Shown: one piece after another, positions 42,471 through 42,792 of the stretch | How the letters are laid out: each line of letters starts with the position of its first letter | How positions within the stretch are numbered: the first letter of the stretch is position 1 | Source: Sphaerotilus sp. | GTDB taxonomy: Bacteria; Pseudomonadota; Gammaproteobacteria; Burkholderiales; Burkholderiaceae_C | Direction: 5' to 3' | NCBI GenBank assembly: GCA_013299055.1 | Contig: JAAFKB010000029.1 | Location: 1-42,792, forward strand | DNA length: 42,792 nucleotides | Notes under the pieces: model-generated | What the model was told of the DNA's origin: nothing | Databases searched by the model: none | Seen by the model: the letters and a program-made list of their open reading frames with translations, nothing else | Position numbers and translations under genes: made by a program

Positions 42471-42792
42471 ATGATGGAAAAATCGACACGCCAGGCCATG
42501 CACTCGGCGACCCAAGACTGGTGGCGCGGTGCCGTCCTGTACCAGATCTACCCCCGCAGCTTCCAGGACAGCAACGGCGACGGCGTAGGCGATCTGCCCG
42601 GCATCACGGCGCGGCTCGACCATGTCGCTGCACTCGGCGTGGACGCCATCTGGATCTCGCCCTTCTTCAAGAGTCCGATGAAGGACTTCGGCTACGACGT
42701 GTCGGACTACCGCGATGTCGATCCGCTGTTCGGCACGCTGGCGGATTTCGATGCGCTGCTGGCCCGCGCCCACCAACTGGGCCTGCGCGTGA
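42471..42792 (+). CDS. GH13 alpha-glucosidase / alpha-amylase family enzyme, N-terminal part (runs off window)
   Basis: The frame from ATG at 42471 is open for 107 codons to the window end. DWWRGAVLYQIYPRSFQDSN then GDGVGDLPGITARLDHVAAL is the classical start of GH13 alpha-glucosidases and oligo-1,6-glucosidases. GVDAIWISPFFKSPMKDFGY then DVSDYRDVDPLFGTLADFDA contains the first conserved regions. The catalytic Asp and Glu lie outside. ATGs at 42462 and 42474 are alternative starts. It would hydrolyse alpha-linked oligosaccharides in the cytoplasm, since no signal peptide is seen. Confidence 0.92.
   Translation, partial: MMEKSTRQAMHSATQDWWRGAVLYQIYPRSFQDSNGDGVGDLPGITARLDHVAALGVDAIWISPFFKSPMKDFGYDVSDYRDVDPLFGTLADFDALLARAHQLGLRV

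Noticed and set aside
1..42792. tRNA, rRNA, CRISPR arrays, toxin-antitoxin pairs and prophage
   Set aside because: Looked for by eye on both strands; no T-loop-like cloverleaf context, regularly spaced repeats, paired small toxin genes or phage structural genes were seen.

Overview
This 42.8 kb window is a dense, GC-rich stretch of bacterial chromosome, most likely from a betaproteobacterium of the order Burkholderiales (Leptothrix/Sphaerotilus/Ideonella/Comamonadaceae-like). I infer this from the base composition, a polyhydroxyalkanoate phasin, a branched-chain-type (LIV) ABC cluster next to an acyl-CoA ligase, a Par27-like parvulin downstream of yciB-bolA, and many proteins of familiar burkholderial type. 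I ran no database search. There is no tRNA, rRNA, CRISPR array or prophage. The only mobile element is a partial IS630-family insertion at the left edge.

Layout. 1-1013: 5' end of an IS630-type transposase (minus) that has replaced the N-terminal half of hsdS. 1039-6658: intact hsdR, whose stop overlaps the start of rimO, which in turn overlaps metC. 6801-8363: a subtilase with a separate 81-residue I9-like protein (minus). 8618-11784: alaS and a small conserved protein. 11773-15411: minus-strand block of a TupA-like ATP-grasp enzyme, a GT2 glycosyltransferase, a panE-like reductase and a YigI-type thioesterase. 15459-16205: a membrane acyltransferase-like protein. 16199-19489: minus-strand selO-yciB-bolA-ppiC. 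19603-26524: acyl-CoA ligase and a five-gene LIV-type ABC transporter. 26591-28377: DUF1993 protein and MFS transporter. 28390-29069: phasin with a structured promoter region and an isolated minus-strand terminator. 29294-33537: histone-deacetylase-like hydrolase, nitroreductase, Na+/H+ antiporter and D-2-hydroxyacid dehydrogenase. 33556-35957: quinone-reductase-like alcohol dehydrogenase, GH19 lysozyme/chitinase-like protein and PAS-LuxR regulator. 36035-37400: scoAB. 37516-41105: basic amino acid decarboxylase, DMT permease and a 76-residue protein. 41130-42792: FemAB/BioF2-like acetyltransferase and the start of a GH13 glucosidase.

How the genes work together. A theme of acyl-CoA and storage metabolism runs through the middle and right: acyl-CoA ligase with transporter, YigI thioesterase, phasin, and the acetoacetate:succinyl-CoA transferase ScoAB under a divergent PAS-LuxR regulator. 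The best leads are: (i) a LIV transporter whose two ATPases carry non-canonical residues that would meet in the same composite ATP site (LivF Walker A Lys to Arg, LivG signature Gly to Ala); (ii) a 15-bp dyad repeated on both sides of the phasin promoter, matching the CTGC-N3-GCAG pattern known for PhaR; (iii) three TACGTA boxes, two forming a perfect 18-bp palindrome, between the PAS-LuxR gene and scoA; (iv) a strong terminator with no gene upstream of it, suggesting a small RNA; (v) the subtilase with a trans-acting propeptide-like partner; (vi) the IS-truncated hsdS; and (vii) a hexapeptide-repeat acyltransferase remnant upstream of the antiporter.
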